From Ehrlichia muris AS145 (lineage in GTDB: Bacteria > Pseudomonadota > Alphaproteobacteria > Rickettsiales > Anaplasmataceae): 64,000 nt of DNA. Under the pieces are notes generated by a model. The model did not search any database, was not told where the DNA came from, and worked only from the letters and a program-made list of their open reading frames with translations. Made by a program: the position numbers and the translations under genes. The stretch covers positions 558,001 to 622,000 of the forward strand of contig NC_023063.1 in NCBI RefSeq assembly GCF_000508225.1, read 5' to 3'. Below, piece by piece: positions 39,589 through 51,794 of this stretch; position 1 is the stretch's first letter; every line of letters begins with the position of its first letter.

Positions 39589-40087
39589 AATTAAATAACA
39601 CAATTTTCCATAATAATTATTATGTAATTTAATTTTTGAACATTAGAAAATACAAAAATGTATCTGATTTTATCCACAAATATGTTAATCACGGAAGATT
39701 ATCACATCTCTTATGACATTTTGTGTATGATTTACGAGGTCTACTTTATATAAACATTCCTATGCTTCTAGTTTGTGTCTATTGAAGACACTGTTTCAAG
39801 TTTTAATGGATTAGTGAAAGTAAATATGATTATCTATCCTGAAGTTACATTTAATTTATATGGTTAGTAATATAAAAAATTATATAGAAAAATCCTTACC
39901 CTACTCGACTACAACACTGAACAAATCTTATGAAAATAGCATTTGTATTTCAAGTAATATACATAATAATATATTGATAAAGTGCTTTAGACCATAATAT
40001 TGGTGGAACTGATACTACTATCAGTAGATAGTTGAAGTTACTTATGCAAGATTACACTACTAAAAATTAAATAGATCCTTTACTTTT
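39589..40087. other. intergenic region, nothing recognised
   Basis: About 500 AT-rich bases between virB8 and the convergent hypothetical gene. I saw no terminator-like hairpin or gene remnant. Confidence 0.5.
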
Positions 40088-40660
40088 CTAACTGTTAATC
40101 CTAGTATAACCTCCTCTTTGCACAGGGATGATTTCTACAATATTCTGAATTAATTTCCCCCAATAAGTTAGTGGAAAAGTCATACTATTAAGCTGAATAT
40201 TATCACTATTTTTACATATATCTTTAAGATCTTTTTTTAACTTAGATAAAGTCATTTTACCTTGACCAGAACATATTATTTCACCATAACTATAATTTAG
40301 CATATCATCTATATGAGCAATTATTCCTAGAGGATTATTGGTTTTTTCTGCATTCATAATAGCTAAATTCTCAGTTATAAACTGTACTACTTCAGATCTT
40401 TTTACTAATATACAGTTCCATACTTTAGTATCTTCTTCTTTACCTTTCATGAAAAATATATAATATGGTATAATTTCTTGTTTATAATAAAAAGGAGTTT
40501 CTTCACCCCGTAAAAAAACTAATTTATTACTTATTGTAATAATGCCTATACATATAGATCTATAGAACCATACATAATCTTTACATGTGACCAATCTGTT
40601 CAAACGCTGAGATTCATCAACATTTACACCATTTATATGAAATATCATATTATATACCAT
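40088..40660 (-). CDS. unknown protein with one CIG-family domain
   Basis: A 190-residue protein of unknown function. It contains SICIG at 35-39, QEIIP at 61-65 and a strand-helix segment WNCILVKRSEVVQFITENL at 81-99 with a following NNP turn. These match, in order and spacing, the CIG motif, the K-V/I-L/I-P motif and the YCLVQPENITDFI segment of the genes at 15533 and 17550. A Cys-Lys pair lies before CIG, as in the others. No signal peptide or membrane span. It is convergent with virB8. Membership in the family is less certain than for the other two. Confidence 0.6.
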   Translation of the reverse strand: MVYNMIFHINGVNVDESQRLNRLVTCKDYVWFYRSICIGIITISNKLVFLRGEETPFYYKQEIIPYYIFFMKGKEEDTKVWNCILVKRSEVVQFITENLAIMNAEKTNNPLGIIAHIDDMLNYSYGEIICSGQGKMTLSKLKKDLKDICKNSDNIQLNSMTFPLTYWGKLIQNIVEIIPVQRGGYTRINS

Positions 40661-40817
40661 CGTTAATTAATAATGTAGATATTATATATAATATTTTAAT
40701 ATTAAAAAGTAAAAATTTTAATTATTTTTCATAATAAAATTTCATTCATAAGTATAAATCATAGAATTATTATTCTTTTTATTGTATTTATATAAAAATT
40801 ATGAACGTAAAAAAACT

Positions 40818-42119
40818 ATGATAATAATTCTTATATGTGTTTTAGAAGGGTTATTAATAGCTTCAATTAGTTACTTTATTGCATTAAAATGTAGAATGTC
40901 AAAGCTTGACTATCAAATGCTTAGTATGCTTAAAAATGGCTTAGAAAATCAAGTAAAGAGATTAGAACATGAAAATAATCACTTAAAAAATAAAAATGAT
41001 GAACTTTCTAGTAAGTTACAAAATATGCAAAATAAGATTATAGGGCTGGAATTTGAAAAAAAGACTTTACATAATACACTTGATTTATATAAGAATGAAT
41101 TTACAACAATCGATGAGAAATATAAACTATATTTTGAAAATTTAGCAAATCGTATTTTTGATGAAAAAACAGATAAATTCAATAAAATATCCATAGAAAG
41201 TTTAAGTAGAATACTAAATCCGTTACAAGAGCATATTAATTTATTTAAAAAGAAAGTTGATGATTCATTTAATATACATAATAAAGAACAATTTTTATTA
41301 AAACAAGAAATTCAGAGGATTATACTTGCAAATGAAAAAATCACTTTACAAGCTGAGAACTTAGCTGATGTTTTGAAAGGAAATGTCAAAATTCAAGGCA
41401 ATTGGGGAGAAATGATACTAGAAAAAATATTAGAGAGTTCTGGTTTAAGAAAAAATCAAGATTATATTCTACATGGTACTGGTATGGACTTACAAGATAG
41501 TGAAGGTAAAAAACAACAACCTGATGCTATTATTAATTTACCAGAAAACAAACATTTAATTATTGATTCAAAAGTCTCTTTAATTCACTATGAAAAATAT
41601 TTTTCCACAAAATCAGAAGAATCAAAAAACACACTTCTTAAACAATTTATAACATCTATAAGGATACATGTTAATGTGTTATCAAACAAAAAATATCAAA
41701 ACATAGAAAAATTAAAAACACCAGATTTTGTATTGATGTTTATTCCTATAGAAGGTGCATATACCCTTGCAATGCAGGAAGATATTATGCTGCATAATTA
41801 TGCATGGAATAAAAAAATAGTCATAGTATGCCCATCAACGTTATTTGCTACTTTAAGGACAATTGAATCTGTTTGGAGATTAGAACGCCAGAATCGTAAC
41901 ACTATGGAAATAGCACGTCAAGGTGGTGCATTATACGATAAGATAGTAGGATTCGTATCTGATATGCAGAAACTTGGAAAACAAATGAATGTTTTAAGTA
42001 GTGTATACAGCGATGCAATGAAAAAATTGTCAGAAGGACATGGTAATATATTATCACGTACCGAAAATCTAAAACATTTAGGTGTTAAAACTTCAAAGAA
42101 AATACTAGAAGATGTATGA
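40818..42119 (+). CDS. rmuC: DNA recombination protein RmuC
   Basis: A 433-residue protein with one N-terminal membrane span (about 2-20), a long coiled coil (about 30-190) and the nuclease-like RmuC domain. The domain begins with QGNWGEMILEKILESSGL and contains IDSKVSL, the endonuclease-fold lysine region. RmuC limits inversions between repeats. The open frame reaches TTG at 40782, but ATG 40818 places the membrane anchor at the N-terminus as in the family. A protein that limits repeat inversions is notable in so repeat-rich a genome. Confidence 0.9.
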   Translation: MIIILICVLEGLLIASISYFIALKCRMSKLDYQMLSMLKNGLENQVKRLEHENNHLKNKNDELSSKLQNMQNKIIGLEFEKKTLHNTLDLYKNEFTTIDEKYKLYFENLANRIFDEKTDKFNKISIESLSRILNPLQEHINLFKKKVDDSFNIHNKEQFLLKQEIQRIILANEKITLQAENLADVLKGNVKIQGNWGEMILEKILESSGLRKNQDYILHGTGMDLQDSEGKKQQPDAIINLPENKHLIIDSKVSLIHYEKYFSTKSEESKNTLLKQFITSIRIHVNVLSNKKYQNIEKLKTPDFVLMFIPIEGAYTLAMQEDIMLHNYAWNKKIVIVCPSTLFATLRTIESVWRLERQNRNTMEIARQGGALYDKIVGFVSDMQKLGKQMNVLSSVYSDAMKKLSEGHGNILSRTENLKHLGVKTSKKILEDV

Positions 42120-42216
42120 TACTTTTTGCTTTCTTCTATTATAAATCCCATTATAATGTTGTCTTTAAATTCTCCATCTAGTACGATAAAAACAATTCTT
42201 GTGTAAAAAAATAAAC

Positions 42217-42498
42217 TTAATCATCAATTTCAACTAATATTCCAAGTGCTCTCTTATAAGTCATTAAGAGCATCTCATGTTCTTCTCTATCATCATTACT
42301 CATCTTTCTCAATTTTACTATTTGTCTCATTACTTTTGCATTAAATCCATTACTATTTGCTTCATTATATATTTTTCTAATATATTGATTTATCTCTTCT
42401 TTTTCAGATTCAAGTTTTTCAATTCTTTCTATATAACGTTTTAAATTTTCAATAACTACATTATTTTCATCTTTTGAACTAATATTAGAAAGGGACAT
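42217..42498 (-). CDS. gapR: GapR-like nucleoid-associated protein (DUF2312)
   Basis: A 93-residue protein. LKRYIERIEKLESEKEEI, the GFNAKVMRQIVKLRKM stretch and the C-terminal LMTYKRALG match the GapR/DUF2312 family of alphaproteobacteria, which binds AT-rich, overtwisted DNA ahead of replication forks. Length is normal with a short leader. Confidence 0.9.
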   Translation of the reverse strand: MSLSNISSKDENNVVIENLKRYIERIEKLESEKEEINQYIRKIYNEANSNGFNAKVMRQIVKLRKMSNDDREEHEMLLMTYKRALGILVEIDD

Positions 42499-42699
42499 GC
42501 TATTTTCTCATGTTTTCATATATGAAGCAGTATATCATAAATTTAGTAAACATAAATGACCAAATCATGATATTTTCATATAAACAAACAAAAAACAATT
42601 ACAATGTTCTATAATGCTATAAAAAAACGACTATACAGAGCATACATATAAATACTACATACCATTGTATAATGCCTGCAAAAAGATATACAAAATTCA

Positions 42700-43368
42700 T
42701 CAAGAAGAAAACATTTTTTTTCCAGATGCATTCCAATTTTGTAAAAAATCCTCAAGACCTTTATCAGTAAGAGGATGCATAAACATTTGCTTGAAAATAG
42801 ATGGAGGAACTGTAACTATATCAGCCCCTATTTTTGCAGCTTGTATAACGTGTGTAACACTACGTACAGACGCTACAATAATTTCAGTATTAAATGCATT
42901 ATTATAGTTAGTATAAATTTTATGTATCGCTTCAATTAGCTGCATTCCCGATTGTCCAATATCATCTATTCTTCCCACAAAAGGAGATATAAAATAAGCT
43001 CCAACCTTTGCTGCTAAAATTGCTTGAGATACAGAAAAGCAAAGAGTTACATTAACTTTTACATTATATTCATAAGATAAAACTTTACACGCAATTAACC
43101 CATCATAAGTTAAAGGAAGTTTTACTACAATGTTATCAGCAATTTTAGATATTTCTAAACCTTCTTTAATCATATCTTTATAAGACGTAGATATGACTTC
43201 AATACTAACTGGACCTGTAATTAATGAACAGATGTTAAAAATCAAATCATGACACTCTAAATTTGATTTTGATAGTAATAATGGATTGGTTGTAATACCG
43301 TCTATTAAACCAGTAATACTAAATTCTTTTAAAAACTCTATATCTACAGTATCAAGAAATATTTTCAT
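42700..43368 (-). CDS. tal: transaldolase (TalC/fructose-6-phosphate aldolase-like)
   Basis: A 222-residue class I aldolase fold of the small transaldolase group. MKIFLDTVDIEFLKEF, TTNPLL and VVKLPLT are signatures, and Lys83 is the Schiff-base lysine. It acts in the non-oxidative pentose phosphate pathway. It lies five bases after atpC on the same strand and may share its transcript. Confidence 0.93.
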   Translation of the reverse strand: MKIFLDTVDIEFLKEFSITGLIDGITTNPLLLSKSNLECHDLIFNICSLITGPVSIEVISTSYKDMIKEGLEISKIADNIVVKLPLTYDGLIACKVLSYEYNVKVNVTLCFSVSQAILAAKVGAYFISPFVGRIDDIGQSGMQLIEAIHKIYTNYNNAFNTEIIVASVRSVTHVIQAAKIGADIVTVPPSIFKQMFMHPLTDKGLEDFLQNWNASGKKMFSS

Positions 43369-43373
43369 AAGAT

Positions 43374-43759
43374 CTAATCTATTATTTTATTTATAAAAGT
43401 TAAATGCCTCGTTGCCATTTTAAGTAACGTTTTATCACTTATAGAATTTAATATTTTTTCTATATCCTCTTTATATCCTTTAAGCATAACAGCATTAACA
43501 TCACAAGCATCAATGAACTGATTTGCTATAATTTTACAATTATATGGATCTACCTTTAATATAGGGTTTAATACATAAAACATATTAACACCTGTATCAA
43601 TCTTTAGCTTAACAAGACCAGAACACAATTCTATGATAAATTTTTCATGTCCAGGCAATATTACAAACTCTCCATCTATAACATACGACGTAATAGATAG
43701 AACATTAGATATACTTAAAAAAGCATCTGGGGTAATAAATTCAACAGAGAGATACTTCA

Positions 43760-43760
<1 letters not shown>
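43374..43760 (-). CDS. atpC: ATP synthase epsilon subunit
   Basis: A 128-residue F1 epsilon subunit: an N-terminal beta-sandwich (EFITPDAFL, VLPGHEKFIIEL) and a short helical tail. Its start overlaps the atpD stop by one base (TAATG), a strong sign of coupling. The other ATP synthase genes are absent from this window. Confidence 0.93.
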
Positions 43761-45331
<1,571 letters not shown>

Positions 45332-45407
45332 TTAAACTATTATTCAAACTCACCAGTATTGTAATAAAATAAAAAAAACTTGCAACAACTAACAATTTAT
45401 TTTCAAG

Positions 45408-45490
45408 TACCCCTAGCCGGACTTGAACCAGCACATTCTTTCGAACAGTAGATTTTGAGTCTACCGCGTCTACCATTCCGCCATAGGGGC
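45408..45490 (-). tRNA. tRNA-Leu(CAA)
   Basis: An 83-base cloverleaf on the minus strand. The acceptor stem is GCCCCTA with TAGGGGT (one G-U), discriminator A. The anticodon stem is GTAGA/TCTAC with loop CTCAAAA, so the anticodon is CAA (Leu, UUG). A long class II variable arm follows, and the T-loop is TTCAAGT-like. A 72-residue frame over this region is an artefact of the tRNA. Confidence 0.95.
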
Positions 45491-45678
45491 TAAAAATATT
45501 AAATACCATATATAAATTTCAATTTTTAGTCAACGATTAGATTGAGGGAATATTACTTTGAAAACTAAATATTTATTATTAACATTAAAAATGTATTTAG
45601 AATTTATTTATATAACCATATACTTGTTGCTGATAATTTTTTGTCTTATTTGCCAATAATTTTAAGGACTATACTACT

Positions 45679-47049
45679 ATGTATACACAGGAAAGTAGCC
45701 ATGCTTTACACTATATATTAGATGAAAAAACTAGTAATTCTCTAACTGAAGCACTAGAAACACAAAATTACCCAATAATAGAAGAAATAATTAGTAAATC
45801 AGATAATGTACAACTTGCATATTTTTTATTAACTTCAACATATCAACATCGCAAAGAGTTTTTAAATAATATAAATGATAACCTAGTAAAAGATATTCTT
45901 ATCCACCTTGTTCCAGATCTACGTCAAGAAATAATTAAAATTTTAGGAATAAAAAAAGTAGCATCTTTAATATCTCAACTAAGTACAGAAGATATAGTCA
46001 CAATTATTGAAGATCTTGACAAAGAAAGTCAGATAAATATTTTAAATGTGCTACCAGAAAGTAATAAAACTCACGTTAACGAATTATTATCATATCCAGA
46101 AGAAAGTGCTGGTAGGTTAATGCATAAAGATATTATTATTGCTCCAGAATACTGGACCATAAGTCAGTTATTAAATTTTTTACAGCAAAATAACAAATTA
46201 AATAAAGAATTTTACGAAATTTTTATCGTAGATCCCAAGTTAAATCCTATAGGATATTTAAGGTTAGACAACATAATCTGTTCAAATAATACTCAAATCA
46301 TAAGAAATCTCATGAAAACTGACATAAAGATTATAAAATCACACACTACACAAGAAGAAGTTGCAGAAATTTTTAGAAAATATTCCTTGTTATCAGCTCC
46401 AGTCATAAATAAGGACGGAAGAATCATAGGATCGATAATAGTACACGATATATTAAATGTAATACATCAAGAAGCTGAAAAAGATGTTTTACATTTAGGG
46501 ATGGTATCTAATAATGACATTAGCTCTCCTCTTTTAAAAACCGTTATTAAAAGACTGCCATGGCTAATCATAAATCTATTTACAGCTACGATTAGTTCAA
46601 TGATTATAGGAATATTTAGCAATACTTTACAACATTTTATAGCATTATCAGTAATAATGCCAATCATTGCATCTATGAGTGGTAATGCAGGATTACAAGC
46701 TTTAACCGTCACAATCAGAGCTTTATCTACTAAACAACTCACTAATAGAAATGCTCAGAGATTACTTTTTAAAGAATTGTTTGTAGGATTCATTAATGGT
46801 TTAATATTAGCAATTGTATCCTCAATAGCACTTATGTTTAGAGGACAACATATTGATATTCAAATATTAGCCGGAACTTCAATGATAATTACCTTTTCAA
46901 TAGCAACATTTTTAGGTACAGCCATACCGATGATATTGAATCTTTTTAAAATTGATCCCGCTATATCTTCCTCTATTATTATATGTGCTACAAGTGATAC
47001 CTTATCTTTTCTAATTTTTCTAGGAATGGCTACAATATTTTTATTATAA
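45679..47049 (+). CDS. mgtE: magnesium transporter MgtE
   Basis: A 456-residue Mg2+ channel of the inner membrane. The N-terminal helical MgtE domain (DIVTIIEDLDKESQINIL, SYPEESAGRLM) is followed by paired CBS domains at about 140-260 and five membrane spans, with MSGNAGLQALTVTIRAL in the pore region. The cytoplasmic domains gate the pore according to Mg2+ level. Confidence 0.93.
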   Translation: MYTQESSHALHYILDEKTSNSLTEALETQNYPIIEEIISKSDNVQLAYFLLTSTYQHRKEFLNNINDNLVKDILIHLVPDLRQEIIKILGIKKVASLISQLSTEDIVTIIEDLDKESQINILNVLPESNKTHVNELLSYPEESAGRLMHKDIIIAPEYWTISQLLNFLQQNNKLNKEFYEIFIVDPKLNPIGYLRLDNIICSNNTQIIRNLMKTDIKIIKSHTTQEEVAEIFRKYSLLSAPVINKDGRIIGSIIVHDILNVIHQEAEKDVLHLGMVSNNDISSPLLKTVIKRLPWLIINLFTATISSMIIGIFSNTLQHFIALSVIMPIIASMSGNAGLQALTVTIRALSTKQLTNRNAQRLLFKELFVGFINGLILAIVSSIALMFRGQHIDIQILAGTSMIITFSIATFLGTAIPMILNLFKIDPAISSSIIICATSDTLSFLIFLGMATIFLL

Positions 47050-47426
47050 ATAATATTCTGTTACATCTCACATAAAATGTATAGCATACTTTGCTTTTAT
47101 GTCTATATAATGGATAAACTATATTTAGGTATATAATTTGCGATCTAACTCTAATATTTATTCTTGCTGTAATTAACTTTTTGAAAAGTGCTAATCATCA
47201 TGAAAAAGATAGTATTAATGCAATATCTCTATCTATAAGAAAAAATACAAATATATTATGGACAAACTGAAAGACCTCTTATAAATCAATGGTCATTATT
47301 AAAAATAATCACATCAAGAAAACCTCTAATAGTAAAAAATAAGTTGAATACAGAATATTAATATAATTATAAAAGCAATTACAGGAAATTATCTATAGAA
47401 CAAACTTTACTTCAACATATTTTGTT
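47050..47426. other. intergenic region with a possible short remnant
   Basis: About 375 bases between two convergent genes. A plus-strand frame near 47135-47270 reads a hydrophobic LTLIFILAVINFL followed by charged residues and then stops. It could be a decayed N-terminus but matches nothing I know. Confidence 0.4.
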
Positions 47427-50400
47427 TTATATATTAACAACAACCATTCCATGTTGAAATGTATCTTCAGAAGAAAATAGGGTAGCACTGGGCTGCTGTA
47501 TATTATCATCATCAATTCCTCTTAGATACTGAACATTAACTGCATCTATAGATTTACTATCCATGAATTTTTTAATTACTGTATATAATTTTAATCTACA
47601 AGCATGTGACCTTTGTTCTTGTTTATAAGTATCTATCTTATTTCTAAAATCACTAATGCTTTCTTTACACATTAATGCCAGCACTACATTAGTTGAACAC
47701 TCTACTTTTTCTCTTACATTATCTTCTAAAACATCCATCAAATCATCACATATAATTTCATTATCCATAAGCTTTTTCTTTATCAATCTCACATTGATTA
47801 AATCTTGAGGATAATATACTGATTGACGTAGTAAAACTTGCACATTTCTATCCAATTCTTTAATAACTGCTGTTCTTAACTCTGATATCAGTATTTTTTG
47901 CCGATGTATTTTATCGTTTAAGCTTCCAATTATATTCTTTTCGAAATTAAACTTTCCTTCAATTATAGTATAGCTTAAGAACTTGATAAATGATAAGAAA
48001 TGAGCAGCATATGAATTCAATGCTAATTTTTCTTTACAGCTTTCACTTTGTGATTCTATACTAAATAGTATACTAGGTATCTCATCATCTGTTAAAAACA
48101 TATTTTGCAAATCTTTATATATTTCTTGAAATTTTTTCTCAGCATTAGATATCATTATTTGATTGTCTTGTCGTAACATGTTTCGCAAATCTTGAAGACT
48201 ACTTTCCATTTTTAAACATAACGTTACTTCTATTCCAGACACTTTATCATGCAAAGACACTAACATACTATTTATAGTCTCTATGATAGGATCTACAAAT
48301 TCATTTAGTTGATTTTTATATTGATTGAGTTTTTCATCTCTAGTTTTATAAATACACCTTTTTAAGCAGTTAAGAGTTTCATTTTGATTCGATAATGTTG
48401 TCACATCTTTTACATCTTCATGTAGCTTTATTATTTCTGTAGGACTTAAAATATCTTGTGAAAGTTTTAATAATTGATCAATTATTTTTTTAATATCATT
48501 AGGTTCTTCTCTTAATTTTGAAATACAATCTTGTAATTGTATTAATTTGTTCAAATTTTGATATTCTTCATATGTAAAACTATTGGTTATTTCTAATAAA
48601 TCAGAATTATTATCTAAAGACTCCAGCTTTTCATTTATTAATTTTATCAATGAATTTTTATTACATTCTTTAGTACCTACAGTTTCTAGTATTACATCTA
48701 CAGTTTTTTGACGTAACTCAACAAGTTCTGTCTGCAAGTACTTCACTACATTAACAAAACTGCATAAATCATCAAATACACTCAATTGCTCCTTAACACT
48801 TAACTGTTGTTCAATATTCATTAATTTTTTAATCAAATTAAGTGATTTTGTATTATCTAATTTTAACTTTTCAATCTGTTTTGCTTGTAATTCATTTGAT
48901 AGTTTAGAAATGTTTTTTAAATGATTCAATATACATTCAACAGAATCCTTTTTATCACCTGAAAAACCTACATGATTTTCTAGTTTAGATAATGAATCAT
49001 TAAACTTACTCATGCAATACAAAAACTCTGATATATCTTCCTTGTTACTAATCCCATCTAATAAGTCAGATAGTAATCCAATAAATTCTTTCATTTCATT
49101 TGCATCTTCTTTTACTATAAACAATTTTTGCTGATTAATCTGATCTATTATTTGATTAATATTATTTTTTAGGTCAAGTAATGTAAATGTTATTTCTTCA
49201 CTTTCTAGAAACACCGCTTTTAATTTTTCTAATATAGGAATACGTAATTTTTCTTCTGCTTGAATTTTCGTTTTTAAATATAACAATTTTGATAACTGAT
49301 CATCTGTTACAAAACTTTCTTGAAAGAATTCTAAACAACTTGTTAACTTTCTTAGTTTTTGTGCTGGAGTTTCGTTATCATTATACAATAATTCTGGCAC
49401 TCCATTTATTAAAGTAATAACAGAATTAATTTCTTTTATATATCCATCAAATATTAACTGCTCATCCTGATTGAGCAATAACATTAATACCTCTTTCAAT
49501 TTTTCTAACCTATCAACCAAATCAAGTATTTTTTCTTTAGATAGATGCCCTACAATATTTGGATGCATTAATATTTTATCTCTTTTATCTTTAAAAGCAG
49601 CTAAAGACTCCTTAAGAGATTGAACTTTTCCATTGTATTGATCTGTTAGTCTGTTATTAAGCATATAAAAATCTATTTTTTTCGCAGACAATAATGCCAG
49701 AAGTTTTACTGAGTCCTCTTGCCGATTTAATTCGGCTAGAAAATCTTTTTCCTCATTTTCTGGAATATCTAATAAATTTAAATAAGATGATCCATCCTTT
49801 ATTACACAAGCTGCCTTATTTAATTCTTGTAATTTATTTAATAAAGGGTCAATACCACTGTATTTAGCTTCTAATGTTAGTAACTCTTTAAATACATTAT
49901 GAATGGGTTTCATATCTTTGCATATACTAGACAAACATGAGTTTATCGTACGTATATCAACTAATTTTAATAAAATTTGTTTAATCGTATTGTAATTTTG
50001 CTCTAAAAACTCATATCTTTTATACAAAATGTCATACACACTTTCTAAATCCGATAACTCTGCACTTAGTAAGTCTGTACACACAATGTTATTATCTTTC
50101 ATTATTCTGTTTTGCTCAGAAAATACTATTTGCATATTTTTTAATAAATCATCATAATATATCAAATTATCATATAATGTTTTTAATATAAGATTTTCCA
50201 TAGAATGATCTATGTTAGATATAGCTGCTTCAACTGTATCTCTTATGCATTGCAATAAGCTTATTTGATCTTCCTCTTCATTAAATAACTGTTTAGATAA
50301 AGATGAAATTTGTATTTTTGCATTTTTTGTACTTAAAAGTCTTTTTCTAAACTCCACAGTGACAGGACTTTCCAAACCTAATAATGCTGCTTGCACTTCC

Positions 50401-51794
50401 ATAACTTCGCAATATGCAGCATCAGGCAAATTTATTACAATACGATCATGAATTTCACTAAATTGTGATCTAATATAAAACATCATTTGATTTATTTTTG
50501 CCTGAGTGCCATTTTCTAAACTCAGTTCCTCTTTTTCTTGCATTAATTGTTTTAAGTCTTCTTTTGATAGAATTAACTTAATAACCTTTTTACTTAATGA
50601 CGCTTCAGGTAAGCTTGATTGCATATTATCAATATGCATTATTCTAACTGTTTCTAATAAATCTAATTCTCTAACTATATCTTGTATAACTGGATCACAA
50701 CTTACCATTATTCTATTAATCTCATGCTTTGGTATTTGTACGTTTACTGAATTTTTAAGTTCATTTATAGTACTTTCTATTCCTGATTTTCTACAAGAAG
50801 TAACCATATCTAAATATTCTTTATCTGAATACCTTAAGCAATGTTCAGCCTTTTCTATACTACCAATCAATCTACTATGCCATTCTTTATATAAATACGA
50901 GTTGTTTATCCAATAGTTAATATTAACATATGTATGTAAATCAGATTTCAATTCATCAAATAAAGATATTTCTGTATTTAAAGCTACCTTACAATCAAAA
51001 TCATATACCCTTTGACAATATTGAACAAATGGCGCTTGATGATCTGTTTTTAAGCTTCCAATTGTATTCAGTAAAGCACTTGCTGATTTAAAAATACACG
51101 TTATAGATGGTACACAATTAATATAGATCATAGCAGAACTTAAAGTAGGCTCAAGTTCACCAAAATTGAACTTAGGACCAACTTTAAACTCATCTAGATA
51201 AGAGCAAAAACAAGAATGTGAATATCTTTCATGTTTAATATGTTTTATAAAAATATCCTGTGCATATTTGATATCTTTACCATATTGCCAATTTTGCATT
51301 TGGAATTTATGTGTTAAACTATTCGATTGTTGCAGTATCTCTATTTGCCTCTCTTGCATATTTTCCAAATGCTTTATCTCCATATCATATTTTTCTAAAA
51401 TTAACTGACTTTGTTGCGTCTCTACAGTATAGTCAGTAGAAAGATCTTCAAGCGCCGATTTCTTTAACTCTAATAATCGTTTTATAGATTGTTCAAAATC
51501 TTTATTTAACTCAAGCTGAGGTAATTCTACTTTTTCCTCATGCTCTTTTCTAAATAAATTTCCTGATAATTTAATTCTAGGTTGAATGTTATCAGATAAA
51601 TATTTAAAACCAAAAGCGATAATAACAGTTACTAAAAATAAAGCTAGAAAACCTGTCACTAAATTACCAATAGTATTATCTTTTTCGAAAAACATTATAG
51701 CCAAATGTGTCACTAAAAGCATCAGTAACATAAAAAATGCAATATAACTTATAATTAAGTAATATCTAGGTAATCTCTTATTAAAGTTTAACAT
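47427..51794 (-). CDS. giant membrane-anchored protein of unknown function
   Basis: A 1455-residue protein with two N-terminal membrane spans (about 12-36 and 43-66). A very long soluble region follows, rich in Leu, Lys, Glu, Asn and Ile, with many heptad-like stretches suggesting helical bundles or coiled coil throughout. I see no enzyme motif. The repeated pattern of helices with L-x6-L spacing may be spectrin-like, but no exact internal repeat was found. The C-terminal 40 residues are polar and end GMVVVNI. No signal peptide cleavage site is clear. It may be a structural envelope protein or a host-interaction factor; this is unproven. The frame is intact over 4.4 kb, which argues for selection. 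Confidence 0.8.
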   Translation of the reverse strand: MLNFNKRLPRYYLIISYIAFFMLLMLLVTHLAIMFFEKDNTIGNLVTGFLALFLVTVIIAFGFKYLSDNIQPRIKLSGNLFRKEHEEKVELPQLELNKDFEQSIKRLLELKKSALEDLSTDYTVETQQSQLILEKYDMEIKHLENMQERQIEILQQSNSLTHKFQMQNWQYGKDIKYAQDIFIKHIKHERYSHSCFCSYLDEFKVGPKFNFGELEPTLSSAMIYINCVPSITCIFKSASALLNTIGSLKTDHQAPFVQYCQRVYDFDCKVALNTEISLFDELKSDLHTYVNINYWINNSYLYKEWHSRLIGSIEKAEHCLRYSDKEYLDMVTSCRKSGIESTINELKNSVNVQIPKHEINRIMVSCDPVIQDIVRELDLLETVRIMHIDNMQSSLPEASLSKKVIKLILSKEDLKQLMQEKEELSLENGTQAKINQMMFYIRSQFSEIHDRIVINLPDAAYCEVMEVQAALLGLESPVTVEFRKRLLSTKNAKIQISSLSKQLFNEEEDQISLLQCIRDTVEAAISNIDHSMENLILKTLYDNLIYYDDLLKNMQIVFSEQNRIMKDNNIVCTDLLSAELSDLESVYDILYKRYEFLEQNYNTIKQILLKLVDIRTINSCLSSICKDMKPIHNVFKELLTLEAKYSGIDPLLNKLQELNKAACVIKDGSSYLNLLDIPENEEKDFLAELNRQEDSVKLLALLSAKKIDFYMLNNRLTDQYNGKVQSLKESLAAFKDKRDKILMHPNIVGHLSKEKILDLVDRLEKLKEVLMLLLNQDEQLIFDGYIKEINSVITLINGVPELLYNDNETPAQKLRKLTSCLEFFQESFVTDDQLSKLLYLKTKIQAEEKLRIPILEKLKAVFLESEEITFTLLDLKNNINQIIDQINQQKLFIVKEDANEMKEFIGLLSDLLDGISNKEDISEFLYCMSKFNDSLSKLENHVGFSGDKKDSVECILNHLKNISKLSNELQAKQIEKLKLDNTKSLNLIKKLMNIEQQLSVKEQLSVFDDLCSFVNVVKYLQTELVELRQKTVDVILETVGTKECNKNSLIKLINEKLESLDNNSDLLEITNSFTYEEYQNLNKLIQLQDCISKLREEPNDIKKIIDQLLKLSQDILSPTEIIKLHEDVKDVTTLSNQNETLNCLKRCIYKTRDEKLNQYKNQLNEFVDPIIETINSMLVSLHDKVSGIEVTLCLKMESSLQDLRNMLRQDNQIMISNAEKKFQEIYKDLQNMFLTDDEIPSILFSIESQSESCKEKLALNSYAAHFLSFIKFLSYTIIEGKFNFEKNIIGSLNDKIHRQKILISELRTAVIKELDRNVQVLLRQSVYYPQDLINVRLIKKKLMDNEIICDDLMDVLEDNVREKVECSTNVVLALMCKESISDFRNKIDTYKQEQRSHACRLKLYTVIKKFMDSKSIDAVNVQYLRGIDDDNIQQPSATLFSSEDTFQHGMVVVNI

